Below, one piece after another: positions 23,315-34,951 of a stretch of 64,000 nucleotides of DNA. The DNA comes from Diplodia intermedia. Lineage: Eukaryota; Ascomycota; Dothideomycetes; Botryosphaeriales; Botryosphaeriaceae. The notes below the pieces were generated by a model. The model saw only the letters and a list, made by a program, of their open reading frames with translations, was not told the origin of the DNA and ran no database searches. Made by a program: the position numbers and the translations under genes. Position 1 is the first letter of the stretch; each line of letters starts with the position of its first letter. The stretch spans positions 248,001-312,000 of the forward strand of contig JAKEKT010000018.1 in assembly GCA_021495925.1 (NCBI GenBank), read 5' to 3'.

Positions 23315-24122
23315 TTGTCGTTGGTTTGCTCCGTACATGTATGCTTGCAGGCCCAGTTCAGGTCCGTCGTGGGGAACGTCTGCGAGGCAACGGATTCGCC
23401 ACGAAAGTAGGTAAGCTTTTGATTTCTGGGATTCAGCGCGGTTGAATTGGCCCCCAACGGATCTCCCCTGCCTTCTGCAAGGCTGAACTGCCGTCTGGGT
23501 AACACGGGCGGCACAGTCAACCAATTCTGGCCCGTACGCGCCTGCCACGAACGGAACCGCTGAAGCGACGCCCCGTCACACCAGGCTGCCTCGCGAGGCT
23601 CAAGATCATGGCAAAATGCTCGGGTGAGCCGACAGACACATTCACAAGAATCAATTGTGTGATGCTTCGTCATCCCACGCCGGAAAAATAACTGGTCAAG
23701 CACGTTCCCCTACGCGAGCCCGCCGACAGCCTGGTGCAATGGGTGGGATTTGCGCCTATTGACATGTCGAGCGACAGCAATTTGGTGCATGTCATCCAAT
23801 CGCGGTGCATTTCCCACTGCTTGTAAGCAGAGTTCGGGCGTCACAAGGCGGGCGCCGACATGGGGCGTACATGGATTCCGTCTGGCCCCCAAACACTTTT
23901 TCGTTGCGCTGCCCAGTGAAGGCTGTTACCGTTGTGTATCAGCTCGGATACTAATATGAAGCCCTGGTAACGGCTAATGAATGGGTGCAGGCATGTGCTT
24001 CCTTCAGCCAGAGAATTGAATTACTTCGCTGAAGCTGGCCCTCTCACCCTCTTTGGCTTTTGCGCCGTCCCCTCCATTCGTCTCGTCACCCAGGTCTTCA
24101 TCCGGCCCTGAATCCAGCAGTC
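23315..24122. promoter_or_regulatory. Divergent intergenic region, Hsp70-like / membrane protein
   Basis: 808 bp between two start codons. No supported coding frame. No canonical heat-shock element array (inverted NGAAN repeats) was recognised near the Hsp70-like start, which fits the idea that these atypical proteins are not heat-inducible chaperones, although this was judged by eye. Confidence 0.45.
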
Positions 24123-25544
24123 ATGTCCTCTACTCCACCAGATTATCCTGGCCAGACGCTTAATGCCCAACAAAGCCAAGGCCTTGCCCAGTTTGAGACC
24201 CAAATAGTCTACATCGATAAGACTAGACTCACCACTCCTCTCACAACATATCCATCAATTCCTGATAGTTATGGGTCAGCTTACGCAGAACAGACGATTG
24301 GATCAGTCGTGGTGAGAATCACTTACACGAGAATCGACGAAAGTGGGAAACCGCATACATTTCCCTTTGATCCCGTGGTGGTGGCCACCACCGCTAAGGC
24401 CGCGGCGCCAGTAGTGACAAGCGAAGGCAACTCGTCTACTTCACCAGCCTGGACAGCAACCAGCGGTTCCTCGGCTACTTCTCCACCTCCGGCGCGATCA
24501 ACTAACGCGCAAAATGGCAAAGGGCTCAGCTCTGGAGCAGCTGCAGGCATTGGAGTTGGAGCTGCGATAGGCGGGATCCTGCTTGCTTCCCTTGTATTCT
24601 TTTTCTGCTTCCGGAAATCGAGGAAAAGCGAACCACGTTACAACCCGGAAATCCCGCTGAAGCAGTCACCATCTTACGGAGAGAACAAGATGACCGGCCT
24701 GCCCCAAGTCACAGCAGTTGACACGTGGGAATCCTCCGCCGAGAAATACCTTCCGCAACCAGTGGCAGACGGCAGTATCTCAAGTGAGATGTCAAAGCTC
24801 AAAAGCATGGTCAACAACCATGTCGTGAGCTATTACCGCGCCTCCGAAATCGATCTGGATGCAATCGACGAGACTACGCTTGCTGGCCTAATCGAGGCCT
24901 CCCAACTCTCGGTATCGCAAATGACATCGGCAATCGTGAGTCCGCAAACACGCACTCCTGCGCTGCGCTGCCTGATTGCATCGGCTATCTTTTCACGAAT
25001 CGGTCTCAAGAGCCAACCAAGTTCAAGCTTTCTACCACCGGAAGTGGCAGGCTGTCTTGAATCCATGACAGGAATGCAGGACAATGAGCACGGTTAGTTT
25101 TCTCTTGAACATCAGCCTAGAGACGGAGCTGACAAAAAGACAGCGCGGACAACACTACTCAGCAAATGGCGAACCATAACTGCGAGCATGCTCGAACAAA
25201 CGTACGGCTCGAAAACCATCACTGAAAGTGATCCCAGATCGTACAATATTGGTCATGCCCTTGAAGAGCTGGACTCTGTTCTGATACGCCTGAGAGCAAG
25301 AAGAGACGAGAATGCGAGTCGGCGCCAAAATCTTGAGGAAATCCTCAAGTGTGCAGCGGGCTTTGCCTTCCTTCTGTTCTCGCACCCGAGCTCCTGGAAA
25401 TTCGAATGGCGGACGGGGCTCAGTCATGAACCCGGTTATGCCGTCATCTTCCCTGCCCTGCTTCAAGTTACGGACGAGAAGGGGGAGAGGCTGAGTCGCC
25501 CGCGCCCGTTTGAGGAGGTGGAGACCGCAAGGCTGATCACTTAG
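24123..25544 (+). CDS. Single-pass membrane protein of unknown function
   Basis: Two exons, 24123-25092 and 25144-25544, total 456 residues. One clear membrane helix lies at about residues 140-163 (AGIGVGAAIGGILLASLVFF), followed by a basic stop-transfer stretch (CFRKSRKSE). The extracellular side is Ser/Thr/Pro-rich just before the helix, a layout common to fungal cell-wall sensor-like proteins. No signal peptide is evident at the chosen ATG. An in-frame ATG at 24060 adds a non-hydrophobic leader and does not help. The cytoplasmic part has a helical domain (KLKSMVNNHVVSYYR, PALRCLIASAIF) seen in many uncharacterised Pezizomycotina proteins. No enzyme motif was seen. Function unknown; a role in surface sensing is only a possibility. 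Confidence 0.75.
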
Positions 25545-26788
25545 TTACCCTCTTTCCTATGCTTTGAATCACCAAAATGGAGTCACAAGACCGGTTTCCT
25601 TCACATTGCAGCAAGATTAATGTAGTTGAAGCGCTGTTCTGGATCTTTTGTTCACCGATTTGTTTCGCGTTCATGGTCATACCATCCTCTTTTATAACAC
25701 TGATAAGCAAACCATGTTAGAAGGAGAATACCTGCACCGGCGTCAGCTTAGTTTGCCATTTATAGGCGACAGGCAGGATCAATTTCAAGCCATTTCGCAC
25801 GCCTCAACCAATGCGACATTCAGCTGATGCCACCAACAGGCCGCGCAAGTGCCTGCCGCATTCCGGCCCCCACTGCACGGCGCAGCAACCATGCAACGAA
25901 CCGCTGAGACAAACAAACTCATGGTCACAGAGTGGCACAAGCGCTCCACACAGACCCGAGGCCGCTGGTGCCTTGTGCGATGACTGGGATTGGAATCCGT
26001 CATGCCGTCCAAGCTTGGCAAGAAGAGGCATTCGACATATGCCAAAAGAGGTTTGAAGTTCTCACACATTATTGTCTCGATTTTCGTACCAGATTCCTCA
26101 ATCTCGGCGCAGCCTGCACAATGTAGCTCACGGTGTGATTCTCCACAACGACTTGCCACTCATTTCCCGTGCTGCATGCGGCGCGGCTCAGCTTCTGCGA
26201 GGTAGCCTGGCTGCTAATCGAAGCCCGAAATGGTTCGGTGGCTTGCCAGCGATACGGAAACTTGCAAGGCCCACGGTGGCACCACAACGCCTCGCTCTTG
26301 CTCGAGCCCGCTGAGGCCCCCCTGGCTCCCCACGAGGAGATTCCGGCAGCCGCACAGCCCCTCGAAGCAATAATGAACCTGCCTTCGCCTTCCTCCGCAG
26401 CGATTACAAGATAAGCCATGTGTAACGTTGTCTACCGCTTGCGTATCTAATCACTGCCCAACTATGCTCCTGTCGCATGCTCATCGTCCTGAACTTTACC
26501 AGCCTTGGAACGTCTTCATTGTAATCGCTATTCGCATAGACTCTCTCTTCGAACATCGTGTGTATTTTAGTTACTCTTGACAATACGCGTCTGGCCTGAT
26601 ATCTTGTCGAGCCTCTGTTCACAGGGATCACGCGAACGATTACCTACACTCCCCTCTCCATCCTCAGCACCTAATCCAGCATCAAGTCCAACCCACCGAG
26701 GTCGACCCTGAGCCTCCAGCTCATCACTCCTCCCTCAAACCGTCAAACACCCCTCAAACCTCCTCCTCCTCCTCCTCCGCTACCGCCA
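25545..26788. other. 1.2 kb intergenic region
   Basis: Contains the 3' end of the membrane-protein gene and the promoter of the next gene. The last 100 bp before 26789 are pyrimidine-rich (repeated CCTCCTCCTCCT), as is common just upstream of fungal transcription starts. No gene was supported. Confidence 0.5.
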
Positions 26789-28179
26789 ATGCAGCACCGC
26801 CCCGCCGCCAGCGCAGCCTTCGAGCTCGCCATTTACCAAGGACACTTCGACCACCACCACCACCACGACAACCACCAACGTCCCCGTCCCCTCTCCATCC
26901 CCGTGCCAACCACCACCACCACCATCCCTCCCGACCATCGTAGCGGCGAGTCGCTCCCCCCCGACCTCATCACCCGCATCCGACGCGACCTCGCCGAAGC
27001 CCTGCGCCTGCACGCGTCGACCCATGTGCGTCGACGCCTCGCGCCGCTCGCCGCGCAGCGCGAATGGGTGGAGCAGGTGGTGAGGGATGCGTTGGAGGCG
27101 CTGGAGGCGCTGGAGGGCGGCGTGGGCGTGGGGGCGATGCCGCCGCATGCCGGGGGATCGGAAGAATGGCGGCGGCGGCGACAAGGAGATGGAGGAGAAA
27201 AGGGGTGGGATGGGGGTGCGGGGTCGGAGCGGTGGAGGGGGTGGAGGAGGAGGAGGATGATGAAGGAGGGAGTGGAGGAGGAGGGGGGTGCGGTGCGGAA
27301 GGAGGAGGAGGAGGAGGAGCGCGTGGCGGCGTTGGCGGCGTGCCATGCGAGCTTGCTGAGCGCGGTGGCCAAGATGCAGCGCATGGAGGAGGAAGGTGTG
27401 GCGGCGGCGGCGGCGGGGGCGGCGATGCTGGGGGGTGAGGTCGGACCGGCGGCAAGGACGCCGGAGTTGGTATGCGATGGCGGTGGCGGGGCGGGGGAGG
27501 AGCGGGAAGAGGCGGTGCGGTTGCCAACTTATGAGTCGAGTCGGTACGACGAGAGGGTTGTGCCGTGGGAGTACAGGCCAGAGGGCGATATTACGTTGAA
27601 GCCGCCCTCGGTACGGAGGAAATTCATTAAGAACAGAAAGGGTGGGAAATCAGTCCATGGCATAGAAGGGCTGCGTGAAGGTGAGCGCAATGGTTGGAAA
27701 GATGTTGTGATTCTCGCTCGTATTGACACACTCAAGGTCCTACGCAGCATGCAAGAGCAGCCACTCTAGACGAGTCTTTCCCCTACCTGCAAGCTTTTTA
27801 CAGAACTCTGGCAGCAGACACCAGGGTCAATGCACCACCCGCAGAACTACCAGCAGAACTACCAGCAGAACTGCCAGCCGAGGCGCCGCCAAGCCGAATC
27901 CTCGCTGTTCCGCAGATTCAAGCGACGGAACCAAGCTCCGGCTTACTCTCGCCCCAATCAGCCTGTGACACTAAACCGTTTGACAATTCCAAAACCGCCC
28001 GGCGGGAGCAGCTATCCTCCAAAACACCATACGATCAGGCCCAAGACACCTCGGCCGGATCAGCCTTGTCAGCTTTGTCGAAACGACGCTCTTTCAGGAA
28101 AGCAAAGTTCGGCGACACGTCTCAGATTTCTTGGGAGACTCCAGACTCGATACCTAATAACACCGGTTGGGCTCCCTGA
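26789..28179 (+). CDS. Hypothetical protein with His-, Glu- and Ala/Gly-rich regions
   Basis: Two exons, 26789-27680 and 27737-28179, give 444 residues. The 56-nt intron (GTGAGC donor, CAAG acceptor, ATTGAC branch-like) was inferred because it links the first frame to a second well-behaved frame and removes an early stop. Features in order: a His run near residues 22-26, a Thr/Pro patch, a helical segment (ITRIRRDLAEALRLH), a Gly/Arg/Glu low-complexity middle, an Ala-rich helix, then a more ordered block (RLPTYESSRYDERVVPWEY, SVRRKFIKNRKGGKSVHG). The second exon contains three tandem ELPA units and a C-terminal basic/aromatic stretch (SALSKRRSFRKAKFGDTSQISW). The G-rich middle may be repeat-expanded. 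No known domain was recognised and no function is proposed. Confidence 0.62.
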
Positions 28180-28997
28180 GCTTTGACAAAGGGACGAAGG
28201 AAGCACGTGCAAAGTATCGGGGGTTGAGATTAGAAAGAGGTGGCGAGGAAAGTTAGCATGCGACTACAGAGTGGCGAAGGCTTTCACCTTCTCGATAACC
28301 ACGATATTAGTATTCACGTGGGCATTTCTATGCTATATCCGGACGTGTTTTGTACTTGCATCAACGTCCGGATATTTGCTCCAATTGCCCACGTAGGGAA
28401 GGTGTACCATCCTTTTTCGCAGCGCAGAATCGTGGTATCTTTTGAAACGTACTGTGACCACAACCAACATGACAACAAAGTCAAAGCTAAGGAAGCGGGG
28501 TCCACGAGCACTTGTCAACACCGAGCCTCGGCATGGCCTGCTTTGAAGAGCGTTCAAGAAGTGTTGGGAATACGTCGAACTTGTCATCTTTGATCCTTGT
28601 CAGAGTGGAAAATCAAGCCGAACATAGGCAAACTTCCAGTGGATTGCAGGCAAATAAGCCAGCAATCAGCATCCAGGTCTATAAAAGACCAGTAGATAGC
28701 ATGAATAAAATCCCTATGCGATCATTTCAACTGTCAGCCATACCTTGTAGTCAGGCCCGAGCCTACCAGATGGTAATTCGGTCGTCGGTTGGTGCAAAGC
28801 AATGATCAATCTAGATATCTTCGGCGTAGCAAATGTCAGAACAAAGTATGTGAAGCTCTTAGTGTAGAGAACTAACCATCTGGCTACAAAGCCCATTTCC
28901 TCCCCGCTCAAAGTGCCCTATATGAATATGGGCATAGCGCCCTTTTGTTTGCTGTCAAGAAAGCTGTCTCCGAACAAACGCCAAGTACCAAGACTGT
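28180..28997. other. Convergent 3' intergenic region with a hairpin element
   Basis: 818 bp between the stop codons of the hypothetical gene and the FAL1-like gene. The palindromic repeat at 28319-28391 is its most notable content. No coding frame is supported. Confidence 0.6.
28319..28391. repeat. Palindromic repeat element, copy C
   Basis: Two arms, 28319-28344 and 28366-28391, are inverted copies separated by 21 nt. The inner 11 bp (TATCCGGACGT versus ACGTCCGGATA) is perfect, and the outer CGTGGGCA / TGCCCACG block also matches. The left arm shares about 19 of 26 positions with the left arm of the copy at 40420, so the three hairpins appear to form one family. It lies in the intergenic region between two convergent genes. 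Confidence 0.7.
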
Positions 28998-30299
28998 TTA
29001 CGAAAGAAGATCCGCGACGTTCATCGGCATCTCGTCGATTTGAGTCGAATAGTACACTGCCAGCGTCAGTAAAAGCCCCAACGGGGTAGAGAAGGCCACA
29101 CTCACACTCGATGTCACGAAGGATCCTAACATCCTCGCTTGTGACGAAGTTGATAGCAACACCCTTCCGACCAAAACGTCCACTGCGACCGATCCTGTGA
29201 ATGTAGTTTTCACGGTTGCTGGGAAGGTCGTAGTTGATGACCAGCGACACTTGCTGAACATCAATGCCACGGGCCCAAACATCGGTCGAGATCAGAACGC
29301 GAGAGTTGCCCTGGCGGAAGTCCTGCATAATACTGTCGCGCTCCTTCTGCGGCATCTCTCCATGCATCGAAGACACAGTGAAGTTCGCCTCACGCATCTT
29401 ATCGGTGAGCCAGTCGACCTTTCTCCTGGTGTTGCAGAAGATGACAGCCTGCGTGATAGTAAGGGTATCGTAAAGATCGCAGAGAGTATCAAACTTCCAC
29501 TCTTCCTTCTCGACAGCAATGAAGTACTGCTTCAGGCCCTCGAGGGTCAGTTCGTCACGCTTGACGAGAATCCTGACTGGGTCCGTCATGAACTTGGTAG
29601 TCATGTCCAGAACGTCGTATGGGAGCGTGGCCGAGACAACGACGACTTGAGTCGCAGGGGGCAGGTAGCGGTACACGTCATAGATCTGCTCGCGGAAACC
29701 ACGGTTGAGCAGCTCATCGGCCTCGTCCAGAACGAGCATCTTGATGTGGCGAGTGCGGAGGTTGCGGCGGCGAATCATATCAGCGACGCGACCAGGAGTG
29801 CCAGAAACGACGTGCTGGCCATAGTCCAGCTTGCGGATATCCTCGCCGACGTTGGTGCCACCAATGCAAGCGTGGCACTGGACATTCATATAGTCGCCGA
29901 GAGCCATGACGACGGACTGAATCTGAGTCGCAAGTTCGCGGGTGGGAGAGAGAACGAGAGCTAGATTGGGGTCAACCAACAAGCTAAGGCGTAATGCGAA
30001 TGGAAGCACACACCTTGGGTTTCGCGCACAGCCGTGTCGATAACCTGGAGGATGCTGATGGAGAAAGTGGCAGTCTTGCCGGTACCAGACTGGGCCTGGG
30101 CAATGGTGTCGCGACCCTTGCAGACCTGCACAATAGCACGCGACTGAACGGCGGAGGGTGATTCGTAGCCGTAGGCGTAGATGCCGCGCAGAAGATTCTC
30201 CTTCAGGTGCATGGCCTCGAAGGTGGGAGCCACCGTAACCTCCTTGGAGGTGGAGAACTCCATCTTCTCATCGGCGCGTCTGTCGATTCCCTCGGCCAT
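28998..30299 (-). CDS. FAL1: DEAD-box RNA helicase, FAL1/eIF4AIII
   Basis: Three exons, 30299-30014, 29960-29106 and 29056-28998, give 399 residues, the normal length for eIF4A-type helicases. All core motifs are present: AQSGTGKT (I), PTRELA (Ia), VLDEADELL (II), VSATLP (III), the RVLISTDVWARGIDVQQV block (V) and HRIGRSGRFGR (VI). The F-x-x-M of the N-terminal FEAMHLKENLLRGIY and the C-terminus QIDEMPMNVADLLS identify the eIF4AIII/Fal1 branch rather than translation factor eIF4A. Known roles are the exon junction complex in animals and early 18S rRNA processing in yeast. In filamentous fungi the same protein can serve both. The frame is also open for 63 codons upstream of the chosen ATG, but that stretch does not match the family. 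It shares a 299 bp promoter region with SF3A3. Confidence 0.95.
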
Positions 30300-30598
30300 G
30301 CTGTGCGGAGCTGCTTCCAATTGCTGGTGGTGGAAAAGCGGGCGGGCGTGAAAGGTGTTTGCGGCCTGAGCGCGGCGGGCGGCGGTGGTGAAGTTCCGGG
30401 GAGCTGGCGCGCGAGCTTTTAGCGCGCAAAGGGCTTGGCGCTCGGCGCGTCGAGACAATCTTGCCCGCGACCTCGCCGCCGCCTCCAACCATTGACCTCA
30501 GCTCCACGGCCACACTTGCTGAATCCAACCTCCCTCATCGACGGCCAATTACTTCGCCGACCCGATTCGCGTTCCGGAACGCAGCTCCACACGCAGCC
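30300..30598. promoter_or_regulatory. Bidirectional promoter, FAL1 / SF3A3
   Basis: Only 299 bp separate the two divergent start codons, so transcription start regions of both RNA-processing genes must lie here or overlap. The sequence is GC-rich with no evident TATA box, as is common for housekeeping pairs. Confidence 0.6.
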
Positions 30599-32104
30599 AT
30601 GAGCATCCTCCTCGAGGAGCAGCGGCTGCTGCACGAGGACATCGAACGCCTCGAGCAGGCCACGGCCGAGCGCATGCTCGAAGACCCCAGAAATGCAAGG
30701 GAGACCCTCCGCCGTGATCATCAGGTCTCGAACTTCCTTGGTCGCATTCAGAGCCAGTCCAAGCGTTTGCTCGACATCTACGCCGACCCAAATGGCGAGC
30801 ACACCCGCCAGGTCCAGGCCATCTCCACCGGTGACATCTTCGAGGGATTCTACAAGGAATACAAGGATATCAAGGCCCACCACAAGGATTACCCGAACGA
30901 GGCTGTCGAGAACCTGGAGCGAGCCTACAAGCGCCGTCCTGGCGAGCCCGAGCCCATGGCTCCCAACGTTGAAGCCATGTTCACTGGCGAGGAAGGCTTT
31001 GGGCGCTTCTTCGACATGACGACCCTTCACGATGCCTACGAAAACCTGCCGGGCAACAAGAACGCGAAACATACCACCTACTTGCAGTATCTAGACACGT
31101 TCGACAACTTCGCCCAGATGAAGCGTCCTAACAAGATGACAGATGCCTACTTCCGCTACCTCGGCGATCTGGTCTCGTATCTTGAGGACTTCATGAAGAA
31201 GACGAGGCCGCTGGAGGACTTGGACAGGCTGTTTGCCGAGTTCAAGGAAGAGTTCGAGAAGGCATGGGATGCCAACGAGGTTCCTGGTTGGGAGGACGAG
31301 GATGCAGCTAAGCGTGCCTCTGCTGGCCCTGTGGCTGAGGGATCTGGCTCTGGATACTGGTGCGCTGACTGCCAGAAGGAGTACCAGGAGCACACGTACA
31401 AGAACCACCTCAATGGAAAGAAGCATAAGAGGGCCGCTGCTGAAAGGGCCGCGAACGGCGAACAGGCTGCCGATGGCCAGCCTCGTCCGGCCAGCGCTCT
31501 CGACACCAAGCGCCTCAAAGAGCGTGCCGTTGCGCTGCGTGAGTTCCTTGTCAAGAAGCTTGCGGCTGCCATGAAGCTGCAGCGTGGCGACACCCGCGTC
31601 AATGTTGAGCGCAGGCAGGGTATGACTGAGCGCGAGCGTCAGCAGGAGCTCGATGCTCTGTACGCAGAGGGCTTAGACGAGGTTCAGGAGGGCGAAGGTG
31701 AGGAGGAGGGTGACGACGACAAGATCTACAACCCGCTCAAGTTGCCGCTTGCCTGGGATGGCAAGCCGATTCCATTCTGGCTATACAAGCTACATGGTCT
31801 CGGTGTCGAGTTTCCCTGCGAAATCTGCGGTAATTTCGTGTACATGGGACGCCGCGCCTTCGACAAGCACTTCACCGAGGGTCGCCACTTGTACGGTCTG
31901 AAGTGCCTGGGCATCACCAAGGATACCGGGCTTTACAGGGAGATCACTGGCATTCAGGATGCAATCAACCTCCACAAGAAGATTGAGGTCGACAAGAAGA
32001 AGCAAAAGCAGTCCCAGGAGAACGTGGTTCAGATGGAGGATGCGGCGGGCAACGTCATGCCTGAGAAGGTCTACTACGACCTCCAGAAGCAGGGCTTGCT
32101 GTGA
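30599..32104 (+). CDS. SF3A3: Splicing factor 3A subunit 3 (SF3a60/Prp9)
   Basis: Single exon, 501 residues, matching the family length. SF3a60 is a U2 snRNP component needed for branch-site recognition and prespliceosome assembly in the nucleus. The N-terminus (LLEEQRLLHEDIERLEQA), the segment NEAVENLERAY, and the DTFDNF and YFRYLGDL blocks are characteristic. Two zinc-finger-like units are visible: a C2H2 unit YWCADCQKEY followed by His pairs at about residues 246-272, and the conserved C-terminal one beginning FPCEICGN and ending GRHLYGLKCLGI. The protein ends in the basic-acidic tail KIEVDKKKQ to LQKQGLL. The start at 30599 was chosen because the human and yeast proteins begin with the same MxxLLEEQR-type segment. 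It is divergent from FAL1. Confidence 0.95.
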   Translation: MSILLEEQRLLHEDIERLEQATAERMLEDPRNARETLRRDHQVSNFLGRIQSQSKRLLDIYADPNGEHTRQVQAISTGDIFEGFYKEYKDIKAHHKDYPNEAVENLERAYKRRPGEPEPMAPNVEAMFTGEEGFGRFFDMTTLHDAYENLPGNKNAKHTTYLQYLDTFDNFAQMKRPNKMTDAYFRYLGDLVSYLEDFMKKTRPLEDLDRLFAEFKEEFEKAWDANEVPGWEDEDAAKRASAGPVAEGSGSGYWCADCQKEYQEHTYKNHLNGKKHKRAAAERAANGEQAADGQPRPASALDTKRLKERAVALREFLVKKLAAAMKLQRGDTRVNVERRQGMTERERQQELDALYAEGLDEVQEGEGEEEGDDDKIYNPLKLPLAWDGKPIPFWLYKLHGLGVEFPCEICGNFVYMGRRAFDKHFTEGRHLYGLKCLGITKDTGLYREITGIQDAINLHKKIEVDKKKQKQSQENVVQMEDAAGNVMPEKVYYDLQKQGLL

Positions 32105-34951
32105 GAAGACTGCGAAGAGATGCTCCTAGTAAGAGGGTCGAATTTCCCGCAGCTGCTGCGGTGAGTCGCCATTGTCTCAGAAAGCGGCGGCCGGTCGCAG
32201 GCCTCGCACATTTGGGACATTGGACATTATTGGCTATGCATTATTGCGGCAAATCTCCGGACGCATGTGTACAAAGCTCACTCCGCAGTCTCTTGAGGGC
32301 CAGGGCTATATTCGCTTGCTGGTCTATATCATGCATTTGGGTAAAAACGGGCGGTATAACGGCGTTGCAGGAGAAAGGGATGGTGATATCCACAAAGGCT
32401 TTTTCCAGTGAACGGTTTCAGACGCAACGCATGCGATGGAATGCGACTAGCTGCCGTCGACGGTAGATAGGTCTGAGATAGTTTGGTCGATCAATCAATC
32501 GGCTGCAACACAATCATGTATCTCGTGCTCTTCTTGTCGTGCCCGGCGTGGACTAAACGTGTAGCATGCGCCCCTGCCCGTGGCACTGAGGCAGCAGCGT
32601 TTGGGATAGACTGCGGGGGAGGTTGGGCTAACACGACAGGCGCTAGAACGCTTCCCGACGCGGCTGCGGTGTGCTCTTAAGGCGTGGCGGATGCGTGAGG
32701 GGTGCGATAGACGTAGAAGAAGGTTGACGGTGGTGCAAGGCTGTTCCTTGCGTGACGCGGTTTCAGAAGCTGCATACCAAGCTTTCGGCTCGAAACAGGC
32801 GATCTTCAGCGGTGCTGCGGCTGGCGGATGCGGGCTGGCGGGCGTGGACTGGGTATGATGTCCTTCCCCGGGGATCGGCAGGCACCGTCATGCAGAGAGG
32901 GCGCGGTGTTCACCACTGTTTGAGACGGGTGCAGGGCGGCGCGAGGCTGGTGTCACTCAGGAATCCAGCTGCCGGCGCTTGTGCTTGGGCAACGAGGCAC
33001 GCATTGTTGGCGGCGGCAGCTGCCACCCGCACCTAGGTCCCGCGTTGGCGTTTGGATTGTTTCCGACCCAGAGTTGAGCAGACAAGATTCCCCGCATGAC
33101 AAAGGCATCCCATCCTGGCGCCGACCTCAGACACCCGGCGACGTCGCGCTCCGAGCAAACGCGCCCCCGATCCCGGTCGCGATAACAGCTTTCCCATCCC
33201 CCGAAACGGCGACTCGGTTACTATTCCTGTCGCGGCCCTTTTCGCCGGCTGTGCCTTCTTCATCCCAGCACGGGCGGCAAGTCGTGGTCGGCATGTCGGA
33301 CGCCCCACCCCGAGTCACTCTGCGCTGGTGACCCCTGAGCCAGCCGCCGGGCTCTTCCATCGTGCCATGATGGTGGGTGCCGGCTGTACGAGGAGAACAA
33401 TGCGCCGGAGTCGGTCAAGCCGAATGACCGCACAGTGGCCAGCGAATCGGGCGGCGCAGATGAAAAAGAAATTCAGGTGTTGGACCATGCGAGACTAAGT
33501 TGCACGGAATCCCACGCGCGATACGGCACCGCCTCTAATCCGTATCGCGGCGGACCAAGCTCGTAGGGCTCAGGCTAACACGCCGCGCGCTGTGAGTGGC
33601 CCAGTGCCTTGCACCGCGTCGAGCATTTCCCGAGTACCAAGCTTCCGCCACCGATGGACGTGAAACGGCAGCCACACCCCGAAAGCGCCCCTCCACCGCG
33701 GTGATGAGCTGGAGCGGAGGCAGGCCGGCGAGTGGCACGATTGGCGGGCAGCGTTACGTATGCTTGCTCCTGGCCATATTGCGGGCGCTTGCCCGCCTCC
33801 TCGCAGGAGTGCTGGCGGCTGCTGCTGGCCTACCGCACCGCCCCTCTGGCGGAGCGCAGCGAGATGAGAGCGCTGATCGCGAGTCAACGCTGCTGCTCGA
33901 ATAGGAGGCTAGGGACGCCGGCGCGCGTAACGGAGATGGAGCAAGCACGGATGCGCCTCGGTTCACGACGCTGTCCGCCCGCAGCTCCACCACGGCGCAG
34001 CTGCGCAGCTGCAGCCCGGCGCCGCCCACCGCTGTCGCCGCGCGCCGCCAGCCGCCAGCCGCATCCGACCCGAACCAGCGCTGCAGCTGCGCCGTCGGGG
34101 ATGCTGCTGCGCGGCGCCAGGGCGGACGCAGGGCAGGCCAAGCACCCAAGCCAATCATCGTTTCATCACGGCGATGGCAAACGAGGATGTGCGCGCCGGC
34201 GCCGGGATGACGCACCTGAGCAGGGCAGGAATGTCTTGGGCCCTGCCGCCCGGCTATCTGTGCGTCGTGTGTCAGGGAGATTCCAGTGGGGATCCATCGT
34301 GTCTCAGGTCAACGTGTACCCCCATGTTTTCCCTGTCCTGAAAAGAACATTCCTTATCCTCATCGTGACTTTTCTTGTCCGCTGCTGCTGCGCTCGCGCT
34401 TTCACTCCTTGCCTTCCCCGCATCCAGTCGCTCCTTTGACTACTGACCCTCCGTCGTTCGTTCGCTGCGAAAGCACTCCCCGTTCTCTACCCCCCGCGGC
34501 CCAGCGCCCTTCGTTTCCTGGACATATCGAGCAATATCCATTGACTCCAGCACGGGCGCAATCAATTTGACGTTAAGGAGAAGGGCTGCGCCGCGCAAGG
34601 TTGCCTTAAAAGACCCGAATCTGGTCTCGTAGGGCTGAAGAGAGATCCATCACGACCTATCCACAAGACAGGTTACGGCCGTCCGTATCCCGCGCGCGAA
34701 TTACGTTGCTCCAACCGCCGTAGAAGCGGTGCGTCTTTGATTGTAGGTGGCTGCGGCTCCGTGCGCGTTTCCAACAAACACACTTCAACTCCACCGGGGC
34801 CCCCATCTCTCCTCAACCAACCCTCTTCGCTCCTTTCACCACCTTCCCTTCGCTTCCGGACCGTCCGACCCGCACACCCTCCTCGGGCCGGCCCTAATTG
34901 CTTCCCGTCGACCCTCCGATTCTAAGACGCCTCCAGGTTTCAACCGTCAAC
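32105..34951. other. 2.8 kb intergenic region upstream of the DUF1996 gene
   Basis: No gene was supported. A stretch at 32250-32269 (CAAATCTCCGGACGCATGTG) resembles one arm of the palindromic repeat family but lacks a partner arm nearby. The final 500 bp are pyrimidine-rich (many CTCC and TTCCC runs), which fits the promoter and 5' leader of the secreted-protein gene. Confidence 0.45.

Noticed and set aside
26780..27527. Long antisense frames across the hypothetical low-complexity gene
   Set aside because: Pro- and Ser-rich translations of the complement of a Gly/Glu-rich tract; the plus-strand model has a consistent intron and an ordered C-terminus.
30299..30488. N-terminal extension of FAL1 to an upstream in-frame ATG at 30488
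   Set aside because: The added 63 residues are Ala/Arg-rich, do not match the family and overlap the SF3A3 leader. The family start is at MAEGID.
30461..30598. N-terminal extension of SF3A3 to an in-frame ATG at 30461
   Set aside because: The family begins at the MxxLLEEQR segment, and the leader has no resemblance to SF3a60 from other organisms.
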